From NCBI RefSeq assembly GCF_007997155.1, contig NZ_VORT01000011.1:1-64000 (forward strand): DNA of 64,000 nt, in the 5' to 3' direction. Source of the stretch: Aequorivita antarctica (GTDB lineage: Bacteria > Bacteroidota > Bacteroidia > Flavobacteriales > Flavobacteriaceae). Positions within the stretch are counted from its first letter, which is position 1; each line of letters opens with the position of its first letter. Both the position numbers and the translations under genes were made by a program. Shown here piece by piece: positions 62,929 through 64,000 of this stretch. The notes under the pieces are model-generated. The model was given only the letters and a program-made list of their open reading frames with translations, was not told the DNA's origin and made no database searches.

Positions 62929-62953
62929 AAACAATAATTTTAAAAAATATAAG

Positions 62954-63805
62954 ATGAAAAAAAGAATATTGATACCCACAGATTTTTCCAAAAACGCATG
63001 GAACGCGCTTAAATATGCAATGGAACTTTACAAAAGGGAAAATTGTGAGTTTTTCATTCTGCACACCTACTACCATTCTGGCTACTCCAAAGACAGCCCC
63101 TTAATTCCTGAACCAACAGAGAAAGCGCAATTTGCTGCTAAGGAAAATGCTGAAAAAAACATGGAAAGGCTTAAAGTACTAATGAGTTTCTATGAAGAAA
63201 ATGATAATCATACATTTCTTTATATAGTTGCATTTGGATCGTTTTTCGATACAATGAATAAAACAGTGGAAATGCATGATATCGAATTGGTAATTATGGG
63301 AACCCAAGGAGAGACAGATAGTAATAATGTAATATTGGGTAGCAATGCTGTAAATGCGATGGAGAAAATAAGAAATTGCCCAGTATTAGCCATTCCACCA
63401 AATGTGTTGTTTAAAGACCCAAATGAGATTGTTTTTCCTACCAGTTTCAGAACGCATTATAAGGAAAAAGAATTAGCGACTTTGGTTGAGATTTCACGTT
63501 GCACTAACTCCCCAATACGGATTCTACACGTTCAAAAAGGCAAAACCCTTAACGAAGCACAACAAAAAAACAAAGTCTTGTTGGAAAGTATTTTGGATCC
63601 GGCATCTTTTACACATCACACACTCTATAATATAGATTTACAAGACGGGGTACGCTGTTTTGTGCAGAGTAGGGAGAGCGAGATGATTGCAATTGTTAAT
63701 AAAAAACATAATTTCTTTGGAAGTATATTTTCAAATCCGATGCTTAAGGAGCTTGGAATGCATACCACCGTACCTTTACTTGCCATGCACGATTTGCGGA
63801 ATTAA
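62954..63805 (+). CDS. Universal stress protein, tandem two-domain
   Basis: 283 residues. KRILIPTDFSKNAWNALKYAMELYKRE start; ATP motif GTQGETDSNNVILGS in domain 1, absent from domain 2 (EIVFPTSFRTHYKEKELATLVEIS). Last of the three-USP run, 5 bases before the ATP-cone gene. Confidence 0.9.
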   Translation: MKKRILIPTDFSKNAWNALKYAMELYKRENCEFFILHTYYHSGYSKDSPLIPEPTEKAQFAAKENAEKNMERLKVLMSFYEENDNHTFLYIVAFGSFFDTMNKTVEMHDIELVIMGTQGETDSNNVILGSNAVNAMEKIRNCPVLAIPPNVLFKDPNEIVFPTSFRTHYKEKELATLVEISRCTNSPIRILHVQKGKTLNEAQQKNKVLLESILDPASFTHHTLYNIDLQDGVRCFVQSRESEMIAIVNKKHNFFGSIFSNPMLKELGMHTTVPLLAMHDLRN

Positions 63806-63810
63806 ACACA

Positions 63811-64000
63811 ATGAAAAACGCTCCTCAGGATATTGAAATAGTAAAACACTCTGGTCAAAAGGTGAATTTTTCAATTGAAAAATTGAAAAGCTCATTGCGT
63901 AAAAGCGGCGCCCAAGAATCACTGGTTAATGAAATTTCCAACCACGTTCGCGATGAGCTTTACCAAGGTATTAGTACTAAGGAAATTTACAATCGTGCCT
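63811..64000 (+). CDS. ATP-cone domain protein (partial, runs off the right edge)
   Basis: 63 residues are visible. IEIVKHSGQKVNFSIEKLKSSLRKSGA is the ATP-cone signature (V-K-H/R-S-G-x3-x-F-x3-K-L), used by NrdR, ribonucleotide reductases and some nuclease-like proteins to sense ATP/dATP. What follows lies outside the window: it may be an anaerobic ribonucleotide reductase or a shorter ATP-cone/nuclease-like protein. It sits 5 bases after the last USP gene, so it is in that transcript. Confidence 0.75.
   Translation, partial: MKNAPQDIEIVKHSGQKVNFSIEKLKSSLRKSGAQESLVNEISNHVRDELYQGISTKEIYNRA

Overview
The window looks like chromosome of a flavobacterium (Bacteroidota, probably Flavobacteriaceae; an Aequorivita-like genus is possible but not shown). 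Reasons: AT-rich DNA, almost no Shine-Dalgarno sequences, promoters with the Bacteroidota -7 box TAnnTTTG, a type IX secretion sorting domain, many short lipoproteins, the parA-parB-DUF5683-dapB-lepB order typical of flavobacteria, and a CusA-TolC fusion. No rRNA, tRNA, CRISPR array, insertion sequence or prophage was seen.

Layout. 1-6.5 kb: mixed genes (a T9SS-exported hydrolase, a 2H-phosphoesterase-like lipoprotein, an NAD(P)-binding protein, a sugar-lactone-oxidase-like flavoenzyme, a 2,4-dienoyl-CoA reductase). 6.7-11.4 kb: parA, parB, a DUF5683 protein, dapB and lepB. 11.5-18.4 kb: a PQQ-type sugar dehydrogenase and a 1,827-residue protein with two alpha/beta-hydrolase domains, a CHAT protease domain and a helical tail. 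18.5-22.1 kb: a three-subunit acyl-CoA carboxylase. 22.1-31.7 kb: TauE/SafE permease, calcium-type P-ATPase, outer-membrane barrel, L,D-transpeptidase and an Mla-type lipid transporter. 31.7-38.7 kb: an NtcA-like Crp/Fnr regulator with peroxiredoxin, dihaem lipoprotein, thiol methyltransferase-like protein, persulfide-dioxygenase/rhodanese and sulfide:quinone-reductase-like genes. 38.7-53 kb: a CusA-type and an AcrB-type RND pump, DUF302, b-type cytochrome and a DUF2892 protein. 53-64 kb: HPF, five universal stress proteins, deoD/deoC/thioredoxin, a TerB-like protein, a two-component system and the start of an ATP-cone protein.

The most interesting signal is regulatory. Eleven intergenic copies of a Crp/Fnr-type box, TGAY-N4-RTCA, lie between 23 and 61.2 kb. 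In nine cases a -7 box (TAnnTTTG or close) begins exactly 35 bases from the first base of the box, on the strand of the controlled gene. This places the box near -41, the class II activator position. Predicted targets are the P-ATPase, outer-membrane protein, L,D-transpeptidase, mla operon, sulfide:quinone reductase, DUF302/cytochrome b, HPF with a USP, the TerB-like protein and two further USP units. A second box, GTAAC-N4-GTTAC (fits GTA-N8-TAC, the NtcA type), sits at the same place before the peroxiredoxin and TolC/AcrAB operons, and near sulfide:quinone reductase.

Two candidate regulators are encoded here. One is a cytosolic PAS kinase (57571-58806) whose PAS domain keeps the FixL haem-ligand His and distal Arg at the right spacing, followed two bases later by a receiver fused to a Crp/Fnr domain (58808-59860) with the E-x3-R recognition helix expected for TGA half-sites. 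The other is the Crp/Fnr protein at 31750-32382, whose recognition helix (R-V-x-V-x-R) resembles NtcA. My reading is a compact FixL-FixJ-FixK-like, oxygen- or redox-responsive circuit controlling a dormancy-like set (USPs, HPF, a P-ATPase), similar in content to the mycobacterial DosR regulon. This is inference from sequence and needs experiment.
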